In this document: positions 33,591-45,115 of the stretch, piece by piece
How positions within the stretch are numbered: position 1 is the stretch's first letter
Layout of the letters: every line of letters begins with the position of its first letter
The notes under the pieces: model-generated
The model's database searches: none
What the model was told of the DNA's origin: nothing
Seen by the model: the letters and a program-made list of their open reading frames with translations, nothing else
From: Lepus europaeus
Taxonomy: Eukaryota; Chordata; Mammalia; Lagomorpha; Leporidae
Assembly: GCF_033115175.1 (NCBI RefSeq)
Contig: NC_084827.1
Span: forward strand, 121,117,701 to 121,181,700
DNA length: 64,000 bases
Direction: 5' to 3'
Translations under genes and position numbers: made by a program

Positions 33591-34247
33591 TATTAATTAA
33601 AAATTAGATGTATTAGTATTCATTAGTTGGAAAACTTAAGTGAAATGGAAATACAATCATATTGTCTCATGCCTTGTTACAAATACAAGCTAATTTGAGA
33701 ATGATAAGGAAATTGCCAGCAGTATTTTCAAGGGTCTGTTAATAAGCTACTAAACATATTTTATATGCTTACCCACTTAGTTACTTATGGCAATGACGAC
33801 GTTCAAGAGATTGTTAGATCTTAAGGGAGAAAGCTGATTAAACTGTCAATCCCACTCTGAAGAACTTGCCATCCAGTGGGGAAGATAAGACATAATTTAG
33901 TATAAGACGAAATGTAATGAGGTTAAGTTTTGCCCTGAGAATGTGATTTAGTGCTGGGAGCACCTCTGGAGGCTGGGAAAACGCCGAGGAAGTTCTGTGG
34001 CTAAGAGGACCAGGGATAGCAATTTAGGAACTGATGACATTTATAAGAAACAGGAACAAAAGGAAAAGAAATCTGAGAGCAAGCGAGTGAGCAAGATAGA
34101 AAACAGTTACATTAATAGGCAAGAGGCTGTGAATCAAATCAGTAGAAAAGAATTTCTAGGAAGAGAGAGAGCCCATCACAAATACTACAGAAACTTGAAG
34201 AGAACGGGGATTAAACAAAGTCCGGTGAGATTTGGTTGGGGACCGTG
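33591..34247. other. Non-coding DNA with a possible L2-like piece
   Basis: 33850-33990 (GAAGAACTTGCCATCCAGTGGGG) resembles an L2-class repeat. The 83-codon frame at 33997-34248 is Lys/Arg-rich chance sequence without a recognised domain. Confidence 0.35.
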
Positions 34248-34735
34248 ATGGTTAATTTTGGGTGTCAGCTGCATTGAGGAGTGCCTGGATCCTGGAGGTG
34301 CATCCTTTGTGGGTTTGTCTATTGGGGTGTTTCCAGAGGTTAGCCTGTGAGTCTGAGTGGGCTGGGCTGGGCAGATGCACCTTCAGTATGGGTGGGAACT
34401 ACCACCACCAGCCAGGACCCCAGAGAGACCAAAAATGGAGGAAGAGCAAGTATGTCTGTTTCCTCCTGGACCTGAGAGACATGATTCCTCTCCTCTCCAT
34501 GCATGCCTGAACACCAGGATCCTCACCTTTGCACCCCAGGGCTTAACAGCCCCATAGGTTCTTGGGCATTTGACCTCAGACTGAGCCATGCCATTGGCTT
34601 TGCTGGTTCTGAGAGCTTCAGACTTGGACTGAGGCACACTCCTGGCATGCCAGGGTCTCCAGCTTGCAGCCAGCCTGTTGTGGGACTTTCATCCACCAAA
34701 ATCGCACGAGATAATACCCGTAATAAGTCCTCTGT
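34248..34735 (+). mobile_element. LTR-like mid-repetitive element (same family as 5768-6178)
   Basis: It begins GTGATGGTTAATTTTGGGTGTCAGCTG and later carries GTCTCCAGCTTGCAGCC and a diverged ATAATCGC-type 3' region. Family name uncertain. Confidence 0.5.
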
Positions 34736-34947
34736 CATATACAAGCCCGTCTTGGAGACACTGCAGGTTCACGTCCAGTATCATGAAACTTTTTTTGCTT
34801 CCTAGTATATATAGAAGTTTTATTTATAGGATGCTGTACCCTGTTAAGTGTGCAGTAGCATTAATTAAAATACTTTATATTGTAGAAAAGTAACAATCAT
34901 CTGAGCCTCCAGCAAGTTGGTGTTACCGTGTTGGTGGAGAGCGGTTT

Positions 34948-35294
34948 TTTTTTTTTTTTTTAATTTTTGACAGGCAGAGTGGACAGTGAGAGAGAGAGAC
35001 GAGAGAAAGGTCTTCCTTTTGCCGTTGGTTCACCCTCCAATGGCCGCCGCGGTTAGTGCGCTGCGGCCGGCGCACCGCGCTGATCCGATGGCAGGAGCCA
35101 GGTGCTTCTCCTGGTCTCCCATGGGGTGCAGGGCCCAAGGACTTGGGCCATCCTCCACTGCCTTCCCGGGCCACAGAAGAGAGCTGGCCTGGAAGAGGGG
35201 CAACCGGGACAGGATCGGTGCCCTGACCGGGACTAGAACCCGGTGTGCTGGCGCCGCAAGGCGGAGGATTAGCCTAGTGAGCCGCGGCGCCGGC
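34948..35294 (-). mobile_element. CSINE, antisense, CpG-rich young copy
   Basis: TSD GGAGAGCGGTTT (34936-34947) and GGAGAGCGGGTTT (35295-35307). The head contains many intact CpGs. Confidence 0.95.
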
Positions 35295-35339
35295 GGAGAG
35301 CGGGTTTTACCTAGGTGTTGATGCCTGCTGACTGAGCAG

Positions 35340-35833
35340 GGTGGTGCTTACTGAAAGTGAAGATAAGTGGGGCAGTTTGTTAAAGTAAGACAACCATAAT
35401 TTGTAGCCCCAGTTGCCTTCCTTTCGTGAAACACTTCTCTGAGCATGTGATGCTGTTTGGCAGCATTTTGTCCACAGGAGAACATTCAGAATTGGAGTCA
35501 GTTTTCTCACTGACTCCCCTGCTTTATCAGCTACGTTTAAATAATATTCTAAACCCTTTGTTGACATTTCAACAATGTTCACCACACTTCCCACGGGAGT
35601 AGATTCTATCTCATGATGGAATTCCGCTCATCTGTAGGAAGAAACTCTTCATCCATGTACATTGTATCGTGAGATTGCAGCAATTCAGTCACATCTTCAG
35701 GCTCCCCTTCTAATTCTAGTTCTCTTGCCATTTCCACAACACCTGCAGTTACTTCCTCCAATGAAGTCTCGAACCCCTCAAAACTGTCCTTGAGGATTGG
35801 AACAGACTTCTTCCAGACTCCTTGCTGGGTCAT
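35340..35833 (-). pseudogene. Tigger-type (pogo) DNA transposon transposase remnant
   Basis: Two minus-strand open pieces in different frames (35606-35833, then 35307-35594) together look like the C-terminal part of a Tigger/pogo transposase. One has a VWKK motif followed by an acidic EEV..ELELEGEPEDV..LL segment (DDE-domain end); the other ends LWLSYFNK, like the terminal SxxxYF motif of this family. It is frameshifted and truncated, hence dead. Confidence 0.65.
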
Positions 35834-35835
35834 AA

Positions 35836-36520
35836 AAGGGTTCTATTTTTACTTTTTTGAGGGATTCTCATTCTGTTTTCCATAACTGTTTTTCCAGTTG
35901 GCATTCTCACCAACACTATATAATAGTTCCTTTTCTTCTACATCCTCTCCAACACTTGTCATCTTTTTGTTTGTCTTTTTGGTAATAACCATTCTAACAA
36001 GCATGAGGTGATCCCTCATGGTTCTGATTTGTTTTTCCACGATTTGGGAAGTTGAACACTTCTCAAATACCTGTTGGCCCTCTGTGTGACATTTTTAGAG
36101 AAATGTCTACTCAGGTTGTTTGTCCATTTTTTAATCAGATGATTTTGTTTTGCTTTGTTTTTGCAATTATCATGTGAGCTTCTTAAATTTTGGATAACAC
36201 CTGATCAGAATAGATGGCTCACAAATATTTTCTCCCATTTCATAGGTTGCATTTTCACTGTGTCTATTATTTCCTTTGCTATCCAGAAGCTTTTTAGTTT
36301 GGTGAAATTCTACTTGTATATTTTAATCTTTGTTATCTTTCGGTATAGTAGCAAAAAAGAAAATCATTGCTCTGACTAATGTCAAGAAGTTATGTCCTGT
36401 TTTCTTCTAATCTTGCTGTTTTCTTCTGGTAGTCTTATGTTTAAATCTTTAATCCATTACGATTTGAATTTTGTGTATTGTGTGAGATAAGGGTCCAGTT
36501 TCTTCTGCACATGGAAATCC
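35836..36520 (-). mobile_element. Old L1 ORF2 fragment, antisense
   Basis: TTTTTACTTTTTTGAGGGATTC through TTTAATCCATTACGATTTG, colinear with 13440-14140. It abuts the Tigger remnant directly. Confidence 0.85.
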
Positions 36521-36529
36521 TTAAAGGGC

Positions 36530-36770
36530 ACCTGTAAGGCTGGCTGCTATTCACTTAGCATTATTTGTTTGCCACACATTCTCCCAAGCATTTGAAGTGA
36601 TTGTCCTCTGGCCTAAAGCCTCACACCTGCTCTTGCATGGAGGTGCTGCTTCTCTTTCACAGGTGGGGCGAGCAGCTCAACTCATCACTAGTAAATAGAT
36701 CAGGTGCATTCAAACCCAGCCTGTCTGGCCGTGAATCCTGGACTGTTAACCAGTTGTAGATGACAACTGG
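36530..36770 (-). mobile_element. Diverged MIR, antisense
   Basis: CTTTCACAGGTGGGGCGAGCAGC, CTAGTAAATAGATCAGGTGCATTCAAACCC and GGACTGTTAACCAG fit the antisense MIR. Confidence 0.6.
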
Positions 36771-37365
36771 TTCGGTAGCCTGTTTTCGGACTAGGCTCTG
36801 CACAGCTTTTTTCTCTAAGGCATTTTAGAGGCAAAACATGCTTAAGACATGGCTTTGCCTAAGCACCAGCCTTCCTGGCCTCCTTGCTGATCTTTCAGTA
36901 AGCCTAGGCGATTCCCACGGCAGGGTCCTGGCCCTTGTTCTTCTTTCTTTGGAGCACCCATCTCTTCCTGTGTTCCTCCGTGGGCCCTTCCTTGGCTTCC
37001 TCACGTCAGCCCCAGTGTCCAAGCCACCTTCATGGATGGTCCTCCTTCCTTGCACACCTTGGCCTGAGGACACGGCCTTCCTCCTGTGTGCATGTGTTGT
37101 TCACCCTCCCCCCCCCCCCCCCCCCCATTTCTAATGTCTGACTTGGCTACTCTGTTCTCGGGACTGAGCAAGTGATGGATGTCAGTACAATACTGGAATG
37201 AATGAATGGATTTCAGGTGAGCTATGCAGGTGTGTGGAGGTGTAAGGAGTATCAGTTCATGTCAGTCGGTGCTCTTTTCGTCTAACTTATATGTCTTTTT
37301 AAGTAACTTGCTTGAAAACTGGCTGTCGTTTTTAAAGTCCACAAAATACTTCCTAATTGTTTTTA
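36771..37365. other. Non-coding DNA with a poly(C) run
   Basis: C19 homopolymer at 37108-37126. Small frames on both strands (36825-37141) are not convincing. Confidence 0.5.
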
Positions 37366-37395
37366 AAGACTTATTTATGAGCCACAGAGAGGTAT

Positions 37396-37433
<38 letters not shown>

Positions 37434-37710
37434 AGAGAGAGCGCAAGTGAGAGTCTTACATCTGTTGGTTCACTCCCCAAACTGCCGCAATGGTTGGAGC
37501 TGGGCTGATCCAAATCCAGGAGTCAGGAGCCCCTTCCGGGTCTCCCATATGAGTGCAAGAGCCCAAGGACCTGAGCCATTCTCTACTGCTTTCTCAGGTC
37601 ATAGCAGAAAGCTGGATTTGAAGTGGAGCAGCCGGGACCCGAACCATTGCCCCCACGGGATGCTGGCATTGCAGGGGATGGCCTTACCTACTATGCCACA
37701 GCACTGGCCC
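37366..37710 (-). mobile_element. CSINE, antisense, with GA-rich tract
   Basis: Extended (GA)n at 37399-37442, then a typical body and a head ending CACAGCACTGGCCCC. Confidence 0.92.
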
Positions 37711-37863
37711 CAGTATCTCTTAATTTTTAAAGTGGTAGAAGTTCATTATTTAAAATTTTAGGAACATGGAAAAGTACACTTTAAAATCATCTATAATATA
37801 GCTTCTAGAAGCCACCTTCTAATGTTTAGTTCTTTTTTCTAATGTTTAGTTTTTCTTTCAGTT

Positions 37864-38182
37864 TTTTATTTTTTTAAGATTTATTTGAAAGGCAGAGAGA
37901 GAGGGAGACACACAGAATGATATATTCCATCCACTGGTTCATTCCCCAAATGGCTTTAATAGCTGGGGTTATGCCAGGACAAAGCCAGGGGCTTGGAGAT
38001 TTTCCCTGGTCTCCTACATACATGCAGAGGCCTAAGTGCTTAGGCCATCTTCTACTGCTTCTCCAAGTGCATTAGCAGGGAGCTGGATTGGAAGTAGAGC
38101 AGCCAGGACTTGAACTGATGCCCATATGGGATACTGGCACTGCAGGCGATGGCTTAACCAGTTGTGCCACAATGTCGGCCCC
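37864..38182 (-). mobile_element. CSINE, antisense
   Basis: TSD TCTTTCAGTT at 37854-37863 and 38185-38194. Older body. Confidence 0.9.
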
Positions 38183-38282
38183 TATCTTTCAGTTCTTTAC
38201 AGAGGTTGGTCTTTTACTTAGTAGTGTGTCACGAATCTTTCTTGTGTCATGCGTTACTCTCCTAAACTTACATTTTTAAAGT

Positions 38283-38790
38283 AGTCGGTTTAAAGAGCAG
38301 TTTTAGGTGCATAGAAAGAGGGAGCAGAAAGTACAGAGATGTCCATCAACATGCCCCGACTGCAGATCCTCCTTTGTCAACAACCTGCACCAGAGTGGTG
38401 CGTTGGTCACACTCAGGGTCCCTGTGTGGACACAGAATTGGCACCCAAAGTCTGTGATTTTCATCAGAGTTCCCTCTTGGTGTAGTACACTCTGTGGGAT
38501 TGGACAGCTGTTTAATGACCATATGCACCAAATGGTATCGTACGAGTCATTTCCCTGCCCTGAACATCCTTTGTGCTCTGCCTGTTCTCTGCTCCTTACC
38601 CCAACTCCTGCCAGCTCTCATCTTTTCACTCTCTCCATAGTTAAACTTATTTTTAAAAAGATGCAAAACACTGCATTTTGTGGACATGCCATGTTTTATT
38701 TAGTTCAAGTTGGATTTATTTAATTCCTGTGGTATTTTTGGTATCATGAACAACGTGATAAATGGCCTTGCACAGTTTCCTGGGTCAACT
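38283..38790 (-). mobile_element. Old L1 3' UTR-type fragment, antisense
   Basis: GCAGAAAGTACAGAGATGTCC, CACCAGAGTGGTGCGTTGGTC, GGCACCCAAAGTCTGTG, CTCTTGGTGTAGTACACTCTG in the order of antisense L1M 3' sequence. The 138-codon frame across it is repeat-derived. Confidence 0.75.
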
Positions 38791-38928
38791 CTGTTTCCTA
38801 GAATTGCTAGATGAAGGGCAAGTCTTTCTTATATATGTATCCTCTAACAACCTCACTCTTTAGACATTTTAAAAATCGTTTCCTACTCCCACTGTGAATA
38901 TGTGAGAGGGCTTAATAAAGAGAATTGT

Positions 38929-39256
38929 TGGGATCAGCACTGTGATGTAGCTGGTGAAGTTGCTGCCTGCAGCCCTGGTATTCCATATGGGTACCGGTTC
39001 GAGTCCCAGCTGTTCCACTTCCAATCCAGATCCCTGCTAATGCACCTGGGAAGGCAGGGAGGATGGTTCAAGTGCTTGGGCCCCTACACCCATGTGGGAG
39101 ACCTGGAAGAAGCTCTTGGCTCTTGGTTTTAGATTTGCTCAGCCCCAGCCATTGCTGTCATTTGGGGAGTGAACTAGAGGTTGGCAGATCTCTGTCTCTT
39201 TTCTCTTTGTAACTCTGCCTTTTGAATAAATAAATCTTTAAAAATTCCTTTAAAGG
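38929..39256 (+). mobile_element. CSINE (host of an adjacent insertion)
   Basis: Full copy. Its A-rich tail is interrupted by the next CSINE; AAGAATTGT after that element (39580-39590) matches AGAGAATTGT before this one, giving the outer TSD. Confidence 0.88.
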
Positions 39257-39573
39257 GTCTGGCGCTGTGCACAGCGGGTTAACGCCCTGAAGCGCCGGCA
39301 TCCCATATGGGCGCTGGTTCTAGTCCCGGCTGCTCCTCTTCCAGTCCAGCTCTCTGCTGTGGCCTGGGATAGCAGTGGAGGATGGCCCAAGTGCTTGGGC
39401 CCCTGCACCCATGTGGGAGACCCGGAGGAGGCTCCTGGCTTCAGATCGGCGCAGCTCTGGCCATTGTGGCCATCTGGGGAGTGAGCCAGTGGATGGAAGA
39501 CCTCTCTTGCTCTGCCTCTACCTCTCTCTATAACCCTGACTTTCAAATAAATAAAATAAATCTTTTAAAAAAT
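39257..39573 (+). mobile_element. CSINE inserted in the tail of the preceding one
   Basis: It starts GGGTCTGGCGCTGTG. TSD TTCCTTTAAAG / ATCCTTTAAAA flanks it. Confidence 0.9.
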
Positions 39574-39589
39574 CCTTTAAAAAGAATTG

Positions 39590-41094
39590 TCCTGTGAGCT
39601 GTAAAATTTTTAATAACTAAATGGAAATTCTGTTTTAAACAAGTAAAAATTCACATTCTTTTCCTGTCTCTCTTATATTTTTCCCGAAACCCCAAATTAT
39701 GCTTTTCTTGTATCTCAGCTGTTTGCTCTGGAGGGGATGTCTTAGGTGTGTCCTGCTGGTGTTTTCCTGGATCTCTTTAGAAGCAGCAGACTGGTTTATT
39801 GTCTAGGTTTGGGCCTGAATCCTGTGGTTCCCTAGCTCCTCGGGCCTTGCTGCCTGTCAGGGGGTTGCTCAGAAGTCAACGGGAGCCTTAGCAAGACTGA
39901 CTGCCAGTGGGATATTGGTTTTTTATTTGCTAAATCTGAAAACTAGTGATATCAAAGGGCTTTTCACAGAACTAGAAAGGTCTATTCATCTTCCTAACTC
40001 CCACATCCTATAGCTTTGTATGTAGTGGGCATTCAAGAAGTGTGCTTAAATATCCACTTTTTGTTAACTGATTCATGTAAAATTACCCTGTGCATTGTTT
40101 GCACTTAGAAATGCTGATTATAGGTTTCTTTAGTTTGTGTTTACACTCTAATCTTTGGGAACACTGGAAAAAAAAAACTTGAAGCTTTTTCCCTTTAAAC
40201 TCTAAAGGAAAACACATGTTTGCATAAAGCAGTGCTGTACTTCTAGTTTCAAAATGTCCATTACAGGGCAGCTAACTGACAATTATTTCTTTTCTTTCAG
40301 ATTTTTTTTTTTAATTATTTGAAGAGAATGCCCAATTATTCCTTGTGAGCTAGCTGGATAATGTGAAATGACAAGGCTTAGTAGTTACATTTTTCAATGC
40401 CAGTAATAAAGTTAACAAAGATTGAAGCACATTTCTTTAAACTGGAGGTGCTGGAGCTTTTTTAGTTGCTTCTTGTTGTTTTAAAACTGGCTACTTGACA
40501 TTTTTTGGCAGATCAATAACTTACGAGTTAAATGAAAGCAAGTGTTGTTCCTTGTTGAATACTACTCATGAATGATGATATAACTGTCTTTTTCTTTGCT
40601 GTGGGTGTGATGAGGTATTAACAACAGGGAGTTAGTGATCTCTTTTTGAGGGTTGTAGTAGTCTAATGTTCTTGATAACTTCATGAGTTCTCTGTAATTC
40701 CTCAGAGTTTTCATTCTAAAATAGATGAGTTTTCTTTAGGAATTACAGTGAAATATTTCTAAAATTGCATGCCTTACAAGTGTATTAATATTTTATTGAG
40801 AATTAAGATTAAATTCAAGTCTGCTTTGCAGATCGTTAAGAATCATCATTAGTACTCCATCTAAAGGACATATTGGTGGGCAGTGTTGGAAGTTGATAGG
40901 CAGCTGATTGTCATGAAATCCGCTCAGAGTGACACCTTAAGAGGGCCATCCCTCAGAGTCGTGGTTCTTTGGGGATGAACTTGAGAATATTTTGTGACCA
41001 CCACATGCCCAGAGTATCTGTCATCATATTTTTTAGTTTCTCAATATCTACAACTTAACTAGCACTTTAGCCTTTTCAGCATTAACAAAATTTT
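39590..41094. other. Repeat-poor non-coding DNA, 1.5 kb
   Basis: No gene or confident repeat. 40430-40860 is a repeat-free block with homeobox-like ATTA/TAAT motifs and may include conserved non-coding sequence. Confidence 0.4.
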
Positions 41095-41160
41095 AGATAA
41101 TCTTAGATGCCATTTAGTCTACAGCCTTGTTTTGTAGATGAGTTATGAAATTGAGTTTTT

Positions 41161-41478
41161 CAGAGCTGGTGCTGTGGTGCAGCGGGTTAAGCCACCACCT
41201 GCAGTGCCTGACTGCCATATGGGCACTGGTGCAAGTCCCAGCTGCTCTACTACTTCTGATGCAGCTCCCTGCTGATGCACCTGGGAAAATAGTGAAAGAT
41301 GGCCCAAGTCCTCAGGTCCCTGCACCCACTGGGAGACCCAGAAGCAGCTCCTGGATCGACCCGGCCCAGCCGTTGCTGCCATTTGGGGGTGTGAACCAGC
41401 TGATGGAAAATCTCTCTCTCTTTCTCCTTCTTTCTCTAACTCTGCCTTTCAAATAAAACAGATAAATCTTTTAAAAAG
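41161..41478 (+). mobile_element. CSINE, possibly inserted in an MIR remnant
   Basis: Typical copy with flanks TTGAGTTTTT / GTTGAGTTG. The 60 bp before it (TAGATGCCATTTAGTCTACAG..TTTTGTAGATGAG) look MIR/L2-like. Confidence 0.9.
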
Positions 41479-42443
41479 TTGAGTTGTCCCAGCCAGGGTT
41501 ACATTTGGATTTACCATCTTGACTATTAAACTACTCCTGACCTAGTACACATGGGGTTTCATTCTCAAGTATGAGTATAAATGCAGGAAAAACGAGTTGC
41601 ATTCTTTTTCTTTGTAATAAATGCATCTGATGATTAGGGTTCATGGTTGTTTTTACATATGCTTGTTTCTGGAATTTCAATTCAGAGATGGCATCAGCTT
41701 GAAAATAAGTCATGTCATAGGCACATAGACATAGATCCTCTGGGGAATGACCCAGTCTAGGTATACTTTGGGTCACAGTTACATGTCAGTAAGTGTCATT
41801 CCAGTGTGGCTACTTTCCACTGCTGTGCCTTTATATTTAGCAGTCTTCTCTTTGGTAATGTCTAAAATATTAATCCATTCTAAAGATGCTCTTTTCATCT
41901 CAGACATTGTAGTTTCCATTTTTAGAAGTAGTATTTCAATCTTTTAAAATGGCTTCCATGTCACTTAACTTTTTGAACCTACATAATACAATTGGTAAGC
42001 GCTGTTGTAATGTCAGTGCTAGTTCTAAGATTTTTGTCAGTTGAGGTCTGGCTGCCTACACTGGCGCACTCTGTGAATGTCCCTTGGTTCATGAGCCTTT
42101 CCAGCCTTGCAGAGGGGAGCAGGCTGCTCTGGAGTCTGTGCGTTCAGGCACTGGGTTGCAGTCTCTAGTCCTTTGTCTCTATCTCCTTAGTGTCCTTATA
42201 CCCACATGCAGGACTTAGCTGAAATCCTGAGGGAGACTCTCCTATTTTCTCCAGAAATATCTATCTGCAATGCTCTCTGCTTTCCTACAAACGGCAGCTG
42301 CCTTGGTTTTCGCCTGCTCACAACTCAGCAAGTCTCCTGGTTTCTGCCTGCATTTGCCCCTTCCCATGCCGAAGCAGGGACTCAGGGCAGTAATCTGGCT
42401 CAGACTTTCTGAAGACTCACCTCACTTCTTTCTCATCGTTCAG
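41479..42443. other. Non-coding DNA
   Basis: No gene or confident repeat. Short frames here lack recognisable domains. Confidence 0.45.
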
Positions 42444-42959
42444 AGCTCACTATCATTTTTTTTTAAGGGAAAGAGTTTATTGGGGGAAACCCGACAGACT
42501 GGAGGGAAAGGGTGAAGAAGGAAAAAAGGGAGAAGGGGAGCATAAGAGAGAGACAGAGGTCAGGAGACGGAGAGGAAGAGAGAGAGCGCGAAGTGTTCAG
42601 GAGCAGGTCCTTTTAAAACTTTGTGTGTGGGGGGGAATGAAGTAGGAGCAGTGAATCCCATTAAAATGGGGGTGGAGCTTGACACCTGCGGTTATGCCAT
42701 GTGGCCACCTGGCTTCCAGCAATGGTGGTGGGGGAGGGGGCTAGAGCCTAGGATGGTGCCAGGGTGTAGATCACACCATAGATAATATTGTGCCATTTTA
42801 CTAACATTTCCCCCTTTTGTTTTTTTATAAAGCAGGAGTTGTATGGGATTACATTAGTCTCAAAAGTCCAGGAGGGTAGAGGGACGATGATCTGTCTTTA
42901 GAGCTATTTCCTGCTGACATAGGGTGATGAGGTACTCTTCGCTGGCATGGGGTGATGTC

Positions 42960-43259
42960 TCAAGCTGCTGTCTTGTGGGTGGGGAGCCGAGTATATCCCT
43001 GTGGTAGCATTTGGTTGACCACCTGGTTGCTGAATGCCTTGGTTTGTTCCATTATCAGCTCCTGTAAACACTTAAACAGACACTGTAGTATAAAAGCGTG
43101 AGAATAGCAGCCAGTGGTCCTAAGAGTGGCATTAACCAGGTAATGAGAGGATTTCATAGAGGAGAGGAAATGAGGGGGGCTGGTCTCTGGACCCTTGTGA
43201 AAACTGTTTGATGGATGTGGTTTAAAGGTGATCCCATCCAAGCCTGGGAGAAAAGCCAC
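42960..43259 (-). pseudogene. Retroviral env-like C-terminal remnant, broken (copy 2)
   Basis: It aligns by eye with the copy 1 remnant: both end RLPT..TAA and share FLSSMK and VNQMLPQGYTRLPT-like segments. The membrane-type stretch is disrupted by indels. Non-functional. Confidence 0.5.
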
Positions 43260-43713
43260 TCAACTTTTGAGGGGGTTTGTCTGTAGAGAAATTCTGAACA
43301 ATCATACAATATTAAGTGGGAGAGAGGACCAGCAATACAAACAGGTCAGGAGTAGAGCCACTGATATTAGAGTAGAGGCTATGATTATAAAGGAATGAGG
43401 CCCCAGGTGGGCTAGACAGGGTCTAGAACAAAGGAGAGTCATTATTAGAGGAGCTAAGAAAGGTGCTATCTAAGTCACAACTAAGTTTTCTGATTGAGAG
43501 ACAAATAGAAACTGACAGAAGGCGCTTGATAATAATCTGGTGGGCTTTAAAGCCTTGTAAGTTATGAGGCCCAGACTCATCTATCTCTTCAGATGGGGCA
43601 CATCCTAGGGGAGGTGTGAACCTCTTGGAAGGCACCCTGTTGACTTCCATCACCTAACTGGCCTGGGAGGAGGGCTGGCCAGGAAAAGGCAGGTGGCATC
43701 TCTAACAGGAAAT

Positions 43714-44004
43714 TTACAGTTCTGCCTGTAATGTTACTGACCCTACTTGGCCATCCTCTGAGCAGTGGTGGTCACTTTGGAAGCCAGGCCAAGTGAAGGG
43801 TTTTTTAGCTTGGAGCCAGCAAGGTCTGTGGCTCTGACCTGGGCGTCCTTCAATTCCAGGGCAGTTCCATTTCCAGTGATCAAACTCTTGGCTGGCAGAG
43901 CTGCCAGGGCTCTTCATAAGCTGACTTCTGCAGAAGCCCTGAATTTCCATGTCGAAAACCAATGCAATGGACTGGTCTGTGGGGTCTCCTTGAGGGCAGA
44001 TCAC
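43714..44004 (-). pseudogene. Unassigned open segment in the 5' part of retroviral copy 2
   Basis: A 96-codon open segment upstream of the env-like remnant, with several Trp and Cys residues. It is absent from copy 1 because that copy is 5'-truncated. It may be retroviral coding sequence or foreign sequence captured in the transcript. Not identified. Confidence 0.25.
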
Positions 44005-44244
44005 TGTACAGAGCAGCCTTTAATAGGCTGCCACCTATCTTAACATTGTTTCTGATGCCTAGCTTTCTTTTCCTCCTGGTTTTTGTTAAAGCAGACCAGA
44101 GGATACAAGTCAAGGGGGGTGCATAGCTCACTGTCTTTTATTGACTGAAAGTCAGTATCTTGGAAACCACTTATTTGCATGTTTTGCACACTATTTTGTT
44201 TGTGTCATACAGGAAGATAAGTTCAATCCTTGTTACTGTATTTC

Positions 44245-44565
44245 TTTTTTTTTTTTTTCATTTGACAGGCAGAGTTTACAGACAGTGAGAGAGAGAGAGA
44301 GAGAAAATTCTTCCTTCCATTGGTTCACTCTCCAAATGGCCACAACGGCTAGCACTGTGCCAATCTGAAGTCAGGAGCCAGGAGTCCCCTCCTGCTCTCC
44401 CATGTGGGTATAGGGGCCCAAGCACTTTGCCATCCACCACTGCTAGCCCAGGCCACAGGAGAGAGCTGGACTGGAAGAGGAGCAACCAGGACTAGAACCC
44501 AGCTCCCATATGGGATGCTGGCCCCACAGGCGGAGGATTAACCTAGTGTGCCATGGTGCCGGCCC
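44245..44565 (-). mobile_element. CSINE, antisense
   Basis: TSD TGTTACTGTATTTC (about 44233-44246) and TGTTACTCTATTTC (44567-44580), one mismatch. Confidence 0.94.
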
Positions 44566-44839
44566 CTGTTACTCTATTTCAACCAGAAGCGGAAGCCCCT
44601 CTTTCTTTCCAGCCCCTCACCCCCACCCCAGAGATCCTGTTGAAAGTGAGGAGATAGAGGAGTGAACTTTATGCCTTGAGGGTTTATAGTGAAAGTTAAC
44701 GTAGCCAATGTAATGCGTGTGAAAGTTGACTTCCATCAAAAGCCCAGCTGCAATGGAAACTTTGTCCAGTAGTGTCCAGCAGCAGTTGACTGAGTTGGCT
44801 AATGGTTTTATTGAATCATTGACTGATTCTTTTTTAGCT

Positions 44840-45115
44840 GCTACTTATTTATTTGATGCCTACTTTGTCCCAGACTTAAGACACATTATTTCTCATCCTT
44901 GAATAGGCTCACAGGTGCTGGTATTGTTAATTCTATACCTCTGCAACCCACCCCACCTTCCCTCTCCCCAGCCCTTTGCAATTTCACAGTTGAGAAAATA
45001 GAAATGTCAAGTGACTGCCAAGATCCTGCAGTTTTTGAATTGTGTAATCAGATTTCAAACCCTGTAGCTCCCAAACCAGCTGGCCCATACGGTCTCTTCT
45101 TGCCAGAGTTGGGAT
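44840..45115 (-). mobile_element. MIR, antisense, long copy
   Basis: TATTTGATGCCTACTTTGTCCCAGAC, TTGAGAAAATAGAAATGTCAAGTGACTGCC and AACCCTGTAGCTCCC follow antisense MIR order, with a C-rich interruption at 44947-44975. Confidence 0.75.

Larger units (their letters stand above)
42455..44124 (-). mobile_element. Retrotransposed 3' part of an endogenous-retrovirus mRNA (copy 2, longer)
   Basis: Same family and orientation as copy 1: LTR start at 42806, polypurine tract beside it, AATAAA at 42481-42476 and a short poly(A) at about 42456-42464, again lacking U5. Its U3 is longer than in copy 1, with an extra block near 42680-42790. It extends about 550 bp further 5' than copy 1. A probable TSD AGCTCACTATC / AGCTCACTGTC lies at 42444-42454 and 44125-44135 (10 of 11). 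As in copy 1, the features argue for L1-mediated mobilisation of viral mRNA. Confidence 0.75.

Noticed and set aside
13440..36515. Segmental duplication between 13.4-14.1 kb and 35.8-36.5 kb
   Set aside because: The similarity is confined to an L1 ORF2 segment and both copies are independently diverged, so they are separate L1 insertions.
38307..38723. 138-codon + strand frame
   Set aside because: It lies entirely in an antisense old L1 3' fragment.
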